Part shown: piece by piece, positions 33,727-45,773 of the stretch
Position numbering within the stretch: position 1 is the stretch's first letter
Layout: each line of letters starts with the position of its first letter
Source of the DNA: Haematobia irritans
Lineage: Eukaryota; Arthropoda; Insecta; Diptera; Muscidae
DNA length: 64,000 nt
Reading direction: 5' to 3'
Assembly: GCF_050003625.1 (NCBI RefSeq)
Contig: NC_134398.1
Coordinates: forward strand, 27,125,211 to 27,189,210
Notes under the pieces: model-generated
What the model was told of the DNA's origin: nothing
The model's input: only the letters and a program-made list of their open reading frames with translations
Database searches by the model: none
Program-made: the position numbers and the translations under genes

Positions 33727-35032
33727 TCTATATATATAAAATTCAATCTATGTTTGTTTATTTGTTTGTTTGTTTGTTTGTTTGTTTGTTTGTTTGTATG
33801 TTCCGAGTTGGCTCCGAAACGGCTGAACCGATTAACTTGAAACTTTCAGAGATCGTAGGGGGCATTCATGTGGTGAAAATAGGGTACCTCATTTTTTGAC
33901 TCCTGGTCGCGGAGGGGGACCCCCCCTTTGTCGGACTTTTTGAAAATTGGACCAAAGTTGACCGATTTGCTTGAAATTTTCATTGGGTTTGGTATCTAGA
34001 CAAAGATCCGCTACTTTATATTTCGATGTTTGGTGGCGGAGAGGGACCTCCCCTTTGTTCGACCCCCCCTTTGTCGGACTTTTTGAAAATTGGACCAAAG
34101 TTGACCGATTTGCTTGAAATTTTCATTGGGTTTGGTATCTAGACAAAGATCCGCTACTTTATATTTCGATGTTTGGTGGCGGAGGGGGACCTCCCCTTTG
34201 TTCGACTTTTTTTAAAGTACAGTGAAAAAACTAAAATTCTCTACATTATCTGAGATTTACAGAGAACGTGCGGTGAGGTTATGGAATTAGTATGGGGTAC
34301 CTGATGGTTTCATATGTGGACGGGGAGGGGGACCTCCCCCTTGCCCTACTTTTTTAAACTTGGAACAAAATTATGCGATTTGCTTGAAATTTTCATTGAA
34401 TGTTGGGGTTGGCATCTAGACAAAAATCCGCTACATTATTTTTCGATATTTGGTCGGGGAGGGAGACCACCCATTTGCCCGACTTTTTTTTTAAGTACAG
34501 TGAAAACAAAACTAAACTCCCCCGAATGAAATTTTACGGAAAAATGAGTGAGGTTATGATATTTATATCAGGTTCCTAATTTTTTAATAAAAATAAAAGG
34601 ACATAGGGAGACATCCGCTTATCTTAAGTAACTACAATTAAACTTTACCGACTTACTTGAAATTTACAGAGGACTGGGGAGAGGTTACAATATTAATAGT
34701 TGATTTTGTGATATTTGGACGGAAGAGAGGCCACCCCTTTATGCTTATAATTTGCTTGACATTTTCTGGGACATTTACAAAAGATACGCTACATCACTTT
34801 TGGATATTTGGTCGGGGAGTAGGTCCTCCTCTAAAAATGCAAAAAAAAAACAAAAATTCTTAAGTTTTCTTGAAATTTACAAAGACAGTGGAGGAAGGTT
34901 ATGAACGAAGGGAAGTTTCAAGAATTTTCAGGGAAGGTTAGGTTTGTACCTATAAATGAAAAATCAAGTAGTCCGATTTTTTGAAAGAATTCAAATTTTT
35001 TCGAATTTGTTTTCAGCACGAAGGATATGGTC
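33727..35032 (+). mobile_element. Helitron-like element, 3' truncated, with internal tandem duplication
   Basis: The 5' end TCTATATATATAAAATTCAA follows host A, as Helitrons do, then a (GTTT)n run (33752-33798) and CCGAGTTGGCTCCGAAACGG. A 142-bp segment is duplicated in tandem (33921-34062 and 34063-34204). Homology to the complete copy at 50385 stops near 35032, just before the GC-rich 3' hairpin and CTAG, so the 3' terminus is missing. ORFs at 33690, 33889 and 34314 are chance. Confidence 0.75.
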
Positions 35033-36592
35033 GAAAAAATTTTACAAAATTTCCCACAGAAATGCACTTTTGACTAAATTTTCTATAAAAAATAAATTTT
35101 ACAAAATTTCCCATAGAAATGCAATTTTGACTAAATTTTCTATAGAAGTAAAATTTTGATAAAAATTTCTATCGAAACAAAGTTGTGACAACATTTTATA
35201 TTGAAATAAAATTTTAGAAAATTTTCTATAGAAATAAAATTTTTACAAAATATTATATATAAAAATAAGAATAACAAAATTTTATATTGAAATAAAATTT
35301 TGACAAAATTTTGTATAGAAATAAAATTTGACACAATTTTCTATAAAAATAAAATTTTGACAAAATTTTCAATAGAAATAAAATTTTGATATAATTATTT
35401 ATAGAAATAAAATTTTGACAAAATTTCCTATAGAAATAAAATTGTGAAAAAATTTTCTATAGAAATAAAATTTTGACAAAATTTTTATAGATATAACATT
35501 TTGAGAAAAATTTTCTGTAGAAATAAAATGTTGACAAAATTTTCTATGGAAATAAGTATTCGACAAAATTTTCTATAAAAATATAATCTTGACAAAATTT
35601 TCTTCGGAAATGAAATTTTCACAAAATTTTCTACGGAAATAAAATTTTAACAAAATTTTCCATAGAAATAAAATGTTGACCAAATTTTTTATAGAAATAA
35701 AATTTTGTCAACATTTTCTATAAAAATAAAATTTTTATTCTTTATAATTCTTTATAGAAATAAAATTTTGTCAAAATTTTCTATAGAAATTAAATTTTGT
35801 CAAAATTTTCTATAAAAATAAAATTTTTACATTATTTTCTATAGAAATAAAATTTTACAAAATTTCCCATAGAAATGCAGTTTTGACTAAATTTTCTATA
35901 AAAAATAAATTTTACAAAATTTCCCACAGAAATGCAATTTTGACTAAATTTTCTATAGAAGTAAAATTTTGATAAAAATTTCTATCGAAACAAAGTTGTG
36001 ACAACATTTTATATTGAAATACAATTTTAGAAAATTTTCTATAGAAATAAAATTTTGACAAAATATTATATATAAAAATAAGAATAACAAAATTTTATAT
36101 TGAAATAAAATTTTAGAAAATTTTCTATAGAAATAAAATCTTGACAAAATATTATATATAAAAATAAGAATAACAAAATTTTATATTGAAATAAAATTTT
36201 GACAAAATTTTCTATAGAAATAAAATTTGACAAAATTTTCTATAAAAATAAAATTTTGACAAAATTTTCAATAGATATAAATTTTTGATATAATTATTTA
36301 TTGGAATAAAATTTTGACAAAATTTCCTATAGAAATAAAATTGTGACAAAATTTTCTATAGAAATAAAATTTTGACAAAATTTTCTATGGATATAAAATT
36401 TTGACAAAATTTTCTATAGAAATAAAATTTTGAGAAAATCTTCTATAGAAATAAAATTTTGACAAAATTTTCTGTAAATATAAAATTTTCACAAAATTTC
36501 TATAAAAATAAAATTTTGACAAAATTTTCTATAGAAATATAATTTTGACAAAATTTTCTATAGAAATAAAATTTTGACAAAAATCATTATTT
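35033..36592 (+). repeat. 29-bp array, sense, with ~813-bp block duplication
   Basis: The block with TGACTAAATTTTCTATAGAA, GTAAAATTTTGATAAAAATT and AAAATAAGAATAACAAAATT occurs from 35034 and again from ~35847. The two minus-strand ORFs 35140-35334 and 35953-36147 are near-identical for this reason. Confidence 0.87.
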
Positions 36593-36594
36593 TT

Positions 36595-37010
36595 TTTTAA
36601 TTGGACACATTTACAAATCAAGGGATATTTATACAGCCAAAAAATTGTCTCTATCAGTCGAAGAAAAGACTTTTTTTCATGCTAGGTTAAGTGGCAGCCC
36701 GATGTATCAGGCTCACTTAGACTATTCAGTCCTCTGTGATACCACGTTGGTGTCAAATGTCACCACCATTACTGAGGTGGGATAATCCACCGCTGAAAAA
36801 CTTTTTGGTGTTCGGTCCAAGCTGGAATCGAACCCACGACCTTGTGTATGCAAGCGGGCATGCTAACCATTGCACCACGGTGGCACCCATAACTAACCAC
36901 ACAAATTTGATCGAAAACTTCAAAATTGGATTTTTGTTAAATTGGTAGATTTGGTGGTAAAATTTTCTTCAAAATTTGGTAGATTATTTATGGCACAAGT
37001 GACAACTGTG
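36595..37010 (+). repeat. 3' module of the array family, split by a SINE
   Basis: AAATCAAGGGATATTTATAC and GTCGAAGAAAAGACTTTTTT lie left of the SINE. Right of it, CATAACTAACCACACAAATT leads to ATTTGGTAGATTATTTATGG and GGCACAAGTGACAACTGTG. Removing the SINE restores the order seen after 3251. Confidence 0.65.
36685..36887 (-). mobile_element. tRNA-derived SINE, internally deleted
   Basis: Head (36790-36887 on the minus strand, B box GGTTCGATTCC) and tail (36685-36750) are present, but ~140 bp of the body is missing between them, near 36752. The short ORF 36736-36948 across it is not a gene. Confidence 0.82.
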
Positions 37011-38583
37011 CTCGCGAAAATGATTCAATGATTTTCTTATACTTTAATTCGTATGTGTCGAGCGATAAACCATAAATGCAGATTTGTGAAATTTTATGCA
37101 AGGGCTTTAGATATAAATATTTTCCATATTTATACCCTGCGCCACACTGTGAAAGGGGGTGTTATTTTGTACTAACATAGTGCTTCGTCCCGGTCATTAG
37201 ATGATTTAAATTTTGAGTCTAGAGATTTTATCTAAAAATGTTGTCCAAATTGTTTCAGATTTAAATATAAGTATATGGTATGGATTTGAGATGGTATCGA
37301 AATTGTAAACCTAAAAAATGGTCTAGGGTGTAATATAGACGACCGCATCCTACTTTATATTTTCCTTGGTTGTTTTTTTAATATAAAAGTTTTTATTGAC
37401 TTTTGAAGGCATATTTAATAAATCTTTTAGGGAAACCTCAAATGTCTGCCCTAAGAATCCCTTTACTAAGCCAACAATATCTGTGATAAATAGCTTGACA
37501 ATATTAAGAAAATTAATAATCCGATATTTTTTGTGGATCAATCATCTGCTTTTTGAATTCTTTCTTTTTGGGGCAATGAAAAGAAATAATGGTTTCTTAT
37601 CTTGGTGTCTGTTTTCTCCTCCCAACTAACCAATCAAAACTCCTCGGCACCTTAGCCAACAAAATTATTCTAGAGAGAAGGTGAGAGAGAGAGGGAAATA
37701 GAGGGAACGAAAAAGAAATGCTGAATCAAAATATGCCATCAAACTAAAAAAGGGTGTCAAAATGATATACCGTCTAATTCATAGATTTTAGGAATGAAAA
37801 GGCAAAAAGTTCCAAAAATGAAACAAAAGCAACCATGGTGGCATTAGCCATTCATAGAGTCAACGAAGAAAATCTAAGAAATTATAATCACCAAGAGAAA
37901 TAGAAAAGAAACCGACAAACCGCTTTGATTAATTATTTCCGAGCGATTATAGGCTTACAACTATAGAAGTTAGCTAACCATGGCTACATCCTTTTCGATT
38001 ATTCCAATGGAAGTTTATTCGTTCATCTAATAATACACCATAAACTCAATTATTATTACCGAGACGTTAAAACCAAAACACAACCACACACACACACACC
38101 AAACACATATATCTAGGTGAAATGTATACAGTTAGACATTTATAAGCTACTCGTTAAGACAATAGCTAGGGCAAGAGCTATGGAAGAGAGAGAGAGTAGA
38201 AAGTCAACCACAAACATACTCACACCTACACAACACCACTCCCATACACATTTCTGCACAATATTCGTTCGGTGTATTGTAATAATCAACGACGAAATCC
38301 TTAAAATCTTTCCCAGCTATTTATTTGCTTGTTTAGTTTGGTTACAGTGGTTTTCCAAAAATAAATGCAAGGCTGTAGCTATGGGGCGTATATGTATTGG
38401 AAGTTCTTTGATTTGAAAATTCATGTTGATTATACGCACCCAAGAACGATTCTTAAAGAAAATATTATTTGAAATCATTCAATATTACTCCGAAAGGATT
38501 ATTCCATTTACGAGTGTTGCCTTATATATTTCAGCAATGGAAAAAACAAAAACAAATATTAACAATTGAAAATTAATTAACTA
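37011..38583. other. Low-repeat region
   Basis: The longest stretch without the 29-bp repeat besides the right-hand 59.8-61.2 kb region. It includes GA-rich (37676-37706) and CA (38082-38100) microsatellites. TATACCCTGCGCCACACTGTG at 37133 resembles a mini-me-type terminus, suggesting an old relic. Weak ORFs (37396-37629, 38117-38416) show no known domain. Confidence 0.4.
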
Positions 38584-38914
38584 GGGAGCCACCGTAGTGC
38601 AATGGTTAGCATGCCCGCCTTGTGGTCGTGGGTTCGATTCCTGCTTCGACCGAACACCAAAAACTTTTTCAGCGGTAGATTATCCCACCTCAGTAATGCT
38701 GGTGACATTTCTGAGGGTTTCAAAGCTTCTCTAAGTGGTTTCACTGCAATGTGGAACACCGTTCGGACTTGGCTATTAACAGGAGGTCCCTTGTCATTGA
38801 GCTTAACATGGAATCGGGCAGCACTCAGTGATAACAGAGAAGTTCACCAATGTGGTATCACAGTGGACTGAATAGTCTACGTGAGCCTGATACATCGGGC
38901 TGCCACCTAACCTA
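38584..38914 (+). mobile_element. tRNA-derived SINE
   Basis: Same family as 239-590, with a 10-bp deletion before the B box and only two CCTAA units. No target duplication is recognisable, so it is probably older than the copies at 239 and 44930. Confidence 0.87.
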
Positions 38915-38954
38915 CTTCTGGTAAAACCACAATTCATTGTAGATTGTTTACTGG

Positions 38955-39921
38955 TTGGTAGAAATCAAATTGTGACAAAATTTCTATAGAAATAAAATTT
39001 TCTATATAAACAAAATTTTCCTATAGATATAAAATTTTGACAAAATTTTCTATAGAAATAAAATTCTGGCAAAGTTTTCTATAGCACGAAAATCTTTGCA
39101 AAATTTTTTATAGAAATAAAATTTTGACAAAATTTTCTATATTCTACATAAAATTTTAAAAAATTCTCTATAGAAATAAAACTTTGACAACATTTTCTAT
39201 AGAAATAAAATTTTGAGAAAATTTTCTATAGAAATAAAATCTTGAGAAAATTTTCTATAGAAATAAAATTTTGAGAAAATTTTCTATAGAAATAAAATCT
39301 TGAGAAAATTTCAGATAGAATTTAAATTTTGACAAAATTTTATACAGAAATAAAATTTTGACAAAATTTTCTATATATATATTATTTGAAAAAATATTCT
39401 GTAGAAATAAAATTTTGACAAAATTTTATACAGAAATAAAATTTTGACAAAATTTTCTATAGATATATTATTTGAAAAAATATTCTGTAGAAATAAAATT
39501 TTGACAAAATTTTCTCTGGAAAAAAATTTTGAACATATTTCCTATAAGAAATAAAATTTTGACAAAATTTTCTATAGAAATAAAATTTTGACAAAATTTT
39601 CTATAGAAATAAAATTTTGACAAAATTTTCTATAGAAATAAAATTTTGACAAAATTTTCTATAGCACTAAAATCTTTGAAATTTTCTTATAAAAATACAA
39701 TTTTGACAAAATTTTCTATATTCTATATAAACTTTTACAAATTTCTCTGTAGAAATAAAATTTTAACAAAATTTTCTTTAGAAATAAAATTTTGACAAAA
39801 TTTTCACCGGCAATAAAATTTTTACAAAATTTTCTATAGAAATAAAATTTTGAGAAAATTTTAAAAAAATTGAGAAAATTTTCTATAGAAATAAAATTTT
39901 AAGAAAATTATTTAAAGATAA
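38955..39921 (+). repeat. 29-bp tandem array, sense
   Basis: Contains a run of five nearly perfect units (39555-39665), where the 29-bp period can be read directly (CTATAG at 39572 and 39601). A variant block with ATATATTATTTGAAAAAATA is duplicated (39375 and 39463). Confidence 0.9.
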
Positions 39922-41128
39922 ATAAGTAAGGAAAGTCTAAAGTCGGGCGGTGCCGACTATATTATACCCTGCACCACTTTGTAGATCTAAATTTTCGAGA
40001 CCATATCACATCCGTCAAATGTGTGGGGGGCTATATATAAAGGTTTGTCCCAAATACATACATTTAAATATCACTCGATCTGGACCGAATTAGATAGACT
40101 TCTACAAAATCTATAGACTCAAAATTTAAGTAGGCTAATGCACTAGGGTGGAACACAATGTTAGTAAAAAAATATGGGAAACGTTTAAATCTGAAGCAAT
40201 TTTAAGGAATCTTCGAAAAAGTTTATTTATGATTTATCGCTCGATATATGTGTATTAGAAGTTTAGGAAAATTAGAGTTATTTTTACAACATTTCGACTA
40301 AGCAGTGGCGATTTTACAAGGAAAATGTTGGTATTTTGTCGAAATCAGAAAAACATATATATGGGAGCTATATCTAAATCTGAACCGATTTCAACCAAAT
40401 TTTGCACGCATAGCTACAATGATAATTCTACTCCCTGTGCAAAATTTCAACTAAATCGGAGTTAAAAATTAGCCTCTGTGGTCATATGAGTGTAAATCGG
40501 GCGAAAGCTATATATGGGAGCTATATCTAAATCTGAACCGATTTCAACCAAATTTGGCACGCATAGTAACAATGCTAATTCTACTCCCTGTGCAAAATTT
40601 CAAATAAATCGGAGCAAAAAATTGGCCTCTGTGGGCAAATGAGTGTAAATCGGGCGAAAGCTATATATGGGAGCTATATCTAAATCTGAACCGATTTGAC
40701 TGATATTTTGCAAGTTTTTCGAGACCCATATAATATTCGGATTTACGGAATTTGAGGAAGATCGGTTGATATACACGCCAATTATGACCAGATCGGTGAA
40801 AAATATATATGGCAGCTATATCTAAATCTGAACCGATTTTTTCCAAAATCAATAGGAATCGTCTTTGAGCCGAAACAGGACCCTATACCAAATTTTAGGA
40901 CAATCGGACTAAAACTGCGAGCTGTACCTTGCACACAAAAATACATCAACAGACAAACAGACGGACAGACAGACAGACTGACTGACGGACATCGCTAAAT
41001 CGACTCAGAGTTTAATTCTAAGCCGATCCGTATACTAAAAGGTTGGTCTATGATTACTCCCTCTTGGCGTTACATACAAATGCACAAACTTATTATACCC
41101 TGTACCACAGTAGTGGTGAAGGGTATAA
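39922..41128 (+). mobile_element. mini-me/INE-1-like element (copy c)
   Basis: Same subfamily as copy a: TAAGTAAGGAAAGTC start, TTATACCCTGCACCA, end TGGTGAAGGGTATAA. Only three internal repeats remain, with GGGAGC marks at 40363, 40516 and 40669 (153 bp apart). The AGAC/GGAC microsatellite spans 40950-40990. It inserted into sense array sequence. Confidence 0.75.
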
Positions 41129-41131
41129 AAA

Positions 41132-41569
41132 ATGTGACAAAAATGTTCTACAGAAATTAAATTTTGACAAAATTTTCTATAGAAATAAAATTTTGACAAA
41201 ATTTTCTATAGAAACAAAATTTTGACAAAATTTTCTATAGAAAAAAAATTTAGAAAAAAATTTCTTTGTAAATAAAGTTTGACAAATTTATCTATAGAAA
41301 TAAACGTTTCACAAAATTATCTATGAAAATAAAATTTTCTGCAGAAATAAAATTTTGAGAAAATTTTGTATAAGAAATAAAATTTTGAGAAAATTCTCTA
41401 TAGAAATAAAATTTTGGACAAAATTTTCTATAGCACTAAAATTCTGGCAAAATTTTCTATAGCACTAAAATTCTGGCAATATTTTCTATAGCAATAAACT
41501 TTTGAACAATTTTCTACAATCTATATAAAATTTTACAAATTTCTCTATAGAAATAAAATTATAACAAAA
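41132..41569 (+). repeat. 29-bp tandem array, sense
   Basis: Continuation of the 38955 array beyond the mini-me insertion; includes CTGGCAAAATTTTCTATAGC variants also seen at 39065. Confidence 0.85.
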
Positions 41570-41895
41570 TCTACTATATAAAAAGAAGTCGGACTTTCCT
41601 TCCTGACGCAATAACTCCAACGGTTTTGCATTCGGGCTTTCTGAGGTTTATAGCGAAGAAAATTCAAGAAGAGTTTCAAAGGAAATGCGGGAAAATCATT
41701 TTTTACATACAGCGCTATCTCTGATGCAACTCGAGGACGCACGAACCGATTTCCACGGTTTTGTATTCGTTGGAAAGGCCTCGGTCGCCGTGAGGTTTAT
41801 AAATATCGAATATCCAAGAAAAGTTTCAACGGAAAAGAGAGAAATGTTTTTAACAACAGCGCACATTACAAAAAAATTATAATTTGAATTCATCG
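41570..41895 (+). mobile_element. Possible second-type Helitron fragment
   Basis: It begins TCTACTATATAAAAAGAAGT after host A and contains two related blocks, each with CGGTTTTGCATTCG or CGGTTTTGTATTCG and TGAGGTTTATA (~41627 and ~41756). The 5' TC and early TATATAAA resemble Helitron ends. No CTAG 3' terminus was found before the next array, so the right boundary is a guess. Small ORFs inside are not convincing. Confidence 0.4.
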
Positions 41896-41934
41896 CAGCT
41901 GCTTTTGTTATAAAATAATTTTATTTTTTCACAT

Positions 41935-42089
41935 GAAAAATGTTCTATAGGAATAACATTTTTAAAAAATTTTCTACATATCCAAAATTTTAACAAAATT
42001 TTATAGAGAAATGAAATGTTGACAGCATTTTCTGTAGAAAAAAAATGTTGATGAAATTTTTTTACAGAAATAAAATCTTGACAAAATTT
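41935..42089 (+). repeat. 29-bp tandem array, sense (short)
   Basis: Five degenerate units, cut at ACAAAATTT by the MITE that follows. Confidence 0.75.
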
Positions 42090-42602
42090 CCCAGCAAAAA
42101 GATTTGGAAGTTCTTCCAAAGGCACAACTTTAAAAGCACTTGCAGAAGATGCACTGCCAATGATGTTCTTTATTTTAACTTCCCAAGAAGTTCTTCTTAT
42201 TAAAATTTTTATAACTTGTTTTTTTCATAATTTTAATGGGTAGTTTTAACTTTTTTGTTTCAACAGAGTAGAATTCATAAAATGGTACAAATCATTTCAA
42301 TTTTGTTGAAAAAAAAATGTTTGAGGTCAAACGTTTCAGACAAGCGTTAGAATCCATTAAAAATTATAAAAAATATTTATTTGACAAAATATCACAGAAT
42401 GTTTTAATGAACATCCAAAACATTGAATTGGGATCACACCTAAAGAAGTGATGCACATTCAGTGCAACGGCTGCTGAAATGGAGGGTTTCCGTCCTATGA
42501 CAAGCCAATGTTAGATTCATCGCTTCTGCGTCAACTTTGCACCACTTTCGGATTCAAAAAGAACTTTTTCATTAAATTTTTTGCGATGCTTTTTTTGCTG
42601 GG
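42090..42602. mobile_element. MITE with CCCAGCAAAAA ends
   Basis: The ends CCCAGCAAAAAG and CTTTTTTTGCTGGG are inverted. The element lies exactly inside one 29-bp unit: ACAAAATTT on the left and TTTCTATAG on the right would rebuild the normal unit with a 2- or 3-bp T duplication. The interior has repeated short motifs (GAAGTTCTTCC, CCCAAGAAGTTCTTC) and no long ORF. It shares its ends with the 18491-22750 element. Confidence 0.75.
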
Positions 42603-44650
42603 TTTCTATAGAAATAAAATTTTGACAAAATTTCCTATACACATAAAATTTTGACAGCACTTTCTGTAGTAATAAAATTTAAACAAAATTTTCTATAGCA
42701 ATAAAAATTTTATTGAAATTTTCTATAGAGATAAAAAACTTGACAAAAATTACTATACACATAAAAAATTTCCAATACACATTAAATTTTTACAAAATTT
42801 TCTATAGTAATAAAATGTAAACAAAATGTTCTATAGTAAACAAATTCTGACAAAATTTTCTATTGAAATAAAATTTTGACATAATTTTCTATAGAAATAA
42901 AATTTTGAAACAATTTTCTAGAGTAGTAAAATTTTGACAAAATTTTCTATAGACATAAAATATTGACAAAATTTTCTATAGAAATACAATTTTGCGAAGA
43001 TTGTTGTAGAAATAAAATTTTGATAACATTTTCTACAGAAATAAAATCTTTAGAAAATTTTTTATAGGAATAAAATTTTGAAAAAGTTTTCAATAGAAAC
43101 AAAATTTTGAGAAAATTTTCTATAGAAATAAAATTTTGAGAACATTTTCTATAGAAATAAAATTTTGAGAAAATTTTCTTTATAAAAAAAATTTGAGAAA
43201 ATTTTCTATAGAAATAAAATTTTTGACAAATTTTTCTCTGGAAATAAAATTTTATATAGAAATAAAATTTTCTTTAGAAATATAATTGTTGACAAAATTT
43301 TCTTTGGAAATAAAATTTTTGACAAAATTTTCTACAGAAAAAAAAATTGACAAAATTTTCTACAAAAATAAAATTTTTGACAAAATTTTCTCTGGAAATA
43401 ACATTTTGGCAAAATATTCTATAGAAATAACATTTTGGCAAAATATTCTATAGAAATAAAAATGTTGACAAAAATTTCTTTGGAAATAAATTTTGCAAAA
43501 ATTATTTATAGAAATAAACGTTTCACAAAATTTTCTATAGAAATAAAATTTTGACAAAATTTTCTATAGAAATAAAATTTTGACAAAATTTTCTACAGAA
43601 ATACAATTTTTGACAAAATTTTCTATAGAAATAAAATGTTGACAAAATTTTCTATAGAAATAAAATGTTGACAAAATTTTCTATATAAATAACAATTTGA
43701 CAAAATTTTCTATAGAAATAAAATTTTGACAAAATTTTTAATAGAAAAAAAATGTTGAGAAAATTTTCTATAGAAATAAAATTTTGAGACAATTTTCTTT
43801 ATAAAAAAAAATTGAGAAAATTTTCTATAGAAATAAAATTTTTGACAAATTTTTCTCTGGAAATAAAATTTTGTATAGAAATAACATTTTCTTTAGAAAT
43901 AAAATTTTTGACAAATTTTTCTCTGGAAATAAAATTTTGTATAGAAATAAAATTTTCTTTAGAAATAAAATTTTTGACAAAATTTTCTCTGGAAATAACA
44001 TTTTGACAAAATTTTCTATAGAAATAAAATTTTGACAAAATTTTCTATATAAATAAAAATTTGACAAAATTTTCTATAGAAATAAAATTTTGACAAAATT
44101 TTTAATAGAAAAAAATGTTGAGAAAATTTTCTATAGAAATAAAATTTTGACAAAATTTTATATAGAAATAAAATTTTGACAAAATTTTCTATAGAAATAA
44201 AATTTTGACAAAATTTTCTATAGAAATAAAATTTTAAAAAAATTTTTAATAGAAAAAAAATTTGAGAAAATTTTCTATAGAAAAAAAAAATTGAGAAAAT
44301 TTTCTACAGAAATAAAATTTTTGACAAAATTTTCTCTGGAAATAACATTTTGACAAAATTTTCTATAGAAATAAAATTTTGACAAAATTTTCTTAAAAAT
44401 AAAATTTTGACAAAATTTTCTATAGAAATTAAATTTGTCAAAATTTTCTATAGAAATAAATATTTGACAATATTTTCTATAGAAATAAAAATGTCGATAA
44501 AATTTTCTATAGAAATAAAATGTTGACAAAAATTTCTATAAAAACAAAAATATGACAAAATTTTCTATAGAAATAAAATTTTGTGCAAAATTGCTATAAA
44601 ATATAAAAAATTTTGACATAAAATTGATCAACAACTTGAAAAAATTAAAT
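42603..44650 (+). repeat. 29-bp tandem array, sense (2 kb)
   Basis: About seventy units. A block with TTTTTCTCTGGAAATAAAAT and GTATAGAAATAACATTTTCT is duplicated locally (43840-43910, 43910-43980), and a larger block recurs between ~43150 and ~43790. The long low-complexity ORFs on both strands (43360-44529) come from this. Confidence 0.88.
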
Positions 44651-44690
44651 TTTTTAATTTGGTAGATTTTTTTGGCAACCGTGATGCTAA
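44651..44690 (+). repeat. Terminal part of the array 3' module
   Basis: ATTTGGTAGATTTTTTTGGC followed by AACCGTGATGC; the middle of the module is absent. The adjoining sequence is the mariner relic. Confidence 0.6.
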
Positions 44691-44913
44691 TCCTTAGGGT
44701 TGTCTTAATTTCACGATAGGTCACATGACGATCGTGCGATATCAGTTGCGAACAGTATCAATGGTTTCCGGAACTACAACTGATTTTGGATGATCTTCAC
44801 GAAATACATCTTGGAGTGAACTACGAACTCGTTTGTATTCACAGGAAGTAGAAGCTTCGTTTTGAAATTCTTTAAAGATTTCTTGTTGGGTAGCCAAGTT
44901 CGAAGAACGTTGA
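44691..44913 (-). pseudogene. mariner-type transposase fragment (N-terminal HTH region)
   Basis: On the minus strand, one frame reads SSLQDVFREDHPKSVVVPE then TIDTVRN. After a one-base frameshift (near 44735) it continues LISHDRHVTYREIKTTLRIS. This matches the linker and second helix-turn-helix of mariner transposases as I know them. It breaks off at the array module, so the catalytic domain is missing. It is also interrupted upstream by a SINE. Non-functional. Confidence 0.72.
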
Positions 44914-44929
44914 TAAGTCCTAGTCCTAG

Positions 44930-45276
44930 GGAACCACCGTGGTGCAATGGTTAGCATGCCCGCCTTGCATACACAAGGTCGTGTGTTCGATTCCTGCTTC
45001 GACCGAACACCAAAAAAGTTTTTCAGCGGTGGATTATCCCACCTCAGTAATGCTGGTGACATTTCTGAGGGGTTCAAAGCTTCTCTAAGTGGTTTCACTG
45101 CGATGTGTAACGCCGTTCGGACTCGGCTATAAAATGGAGATCCCTTGTCATTGAGCTTAACATTGAATCGGGCAGCACTCAGTGATAAGAGAGAAGTTCA
45201 CCAATGTGGTATCACAATGGACTGAATAGTCTAAGTGAGCCTGATACATAGGGCTGCCACCTAACCTAAACTTACC
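44930..45276 (+). mobile_element. tRNA-derived SINE with 16-bp target duplication
   Basis: Full-length copy flanked by TAAGTCCTAGTCCTAG at 44914-44929 and 45277-45292, the strongest insertion signature in the window. It sits in the mariner relic. Both Pol III boxes are intact (TGGTTAGCATGCC; GTTCGATTCC, with GTGT for GTGG before it). The tail is CCTAACCTAAACTTACC. Confidence 0.92.
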
Positions 45277-45292
45277 TAAGTCCTAGTCCTAG

Positions 45293-45770
45293 AATCCGAA
45301 GGGATTGAGCGCGGACCACCCGGGCTTACTATGACTGTTGCCAGATATGACGATGTAGGAAATTGCAGAATCCATTCCATTAAAAATCACTGTGCAAAAT
45401 TTGGTTTTGATTGTGTTCTCCTTGACATAAATTAACCGCTACCATTGTTCATGATAGTCATTGTTGTAATGTAAAATGTTAAACCCATAATCTTACATGA
45501 ATGCACAAACAAACATTTATTTAATACTACTTCACACACACGCACAAAAACACACATTTAAATCAATGGCAAACATATGTATTGTGAAATGTACATGAAT
45601 AGAAATATATTTATAATTTACCACATATAAATACAAGGACAAATCAAAATTATAAACAATAAATACCAAAAACCTAAATTAATAAATTTTTGGTTTTTGC
45701 TATACCCATCATGCTAGGGTGTTAAATTTGCCGTTCGAAATATCAATATTTGAAATAATATATTTTTGGC
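45293..45770. other. Low-repeat region
   Basis: The first ~100 bp are less AT-rich and may be an upstream continuation of the mariner relic or its target. The rest is AT-rich with CACACA tracts. TATACCCATCATGCTAGGGTG at 45702 resembles a decayed mini-me-type end. Confidence 0.4.
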
Positions 45771-45773
45771 CTT

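Noticed and set aside
38117..38416. 99-codon ORF in a low-repeat region, considered as a host exon
   Set aside because: Contains microsatellite-derived (CACACC, GAGAGA) sequence, and I found no convincing splice sites or known domain.
43360..44529. Many ORFs rich in FYFYRKF, CQNFISIENF and FSIEIKF on both strands, possibly a protein family
   Set aside because: They are translations of the 29-bp repeat in its different frames; similar 'proteins' appear wherever the array occurs.
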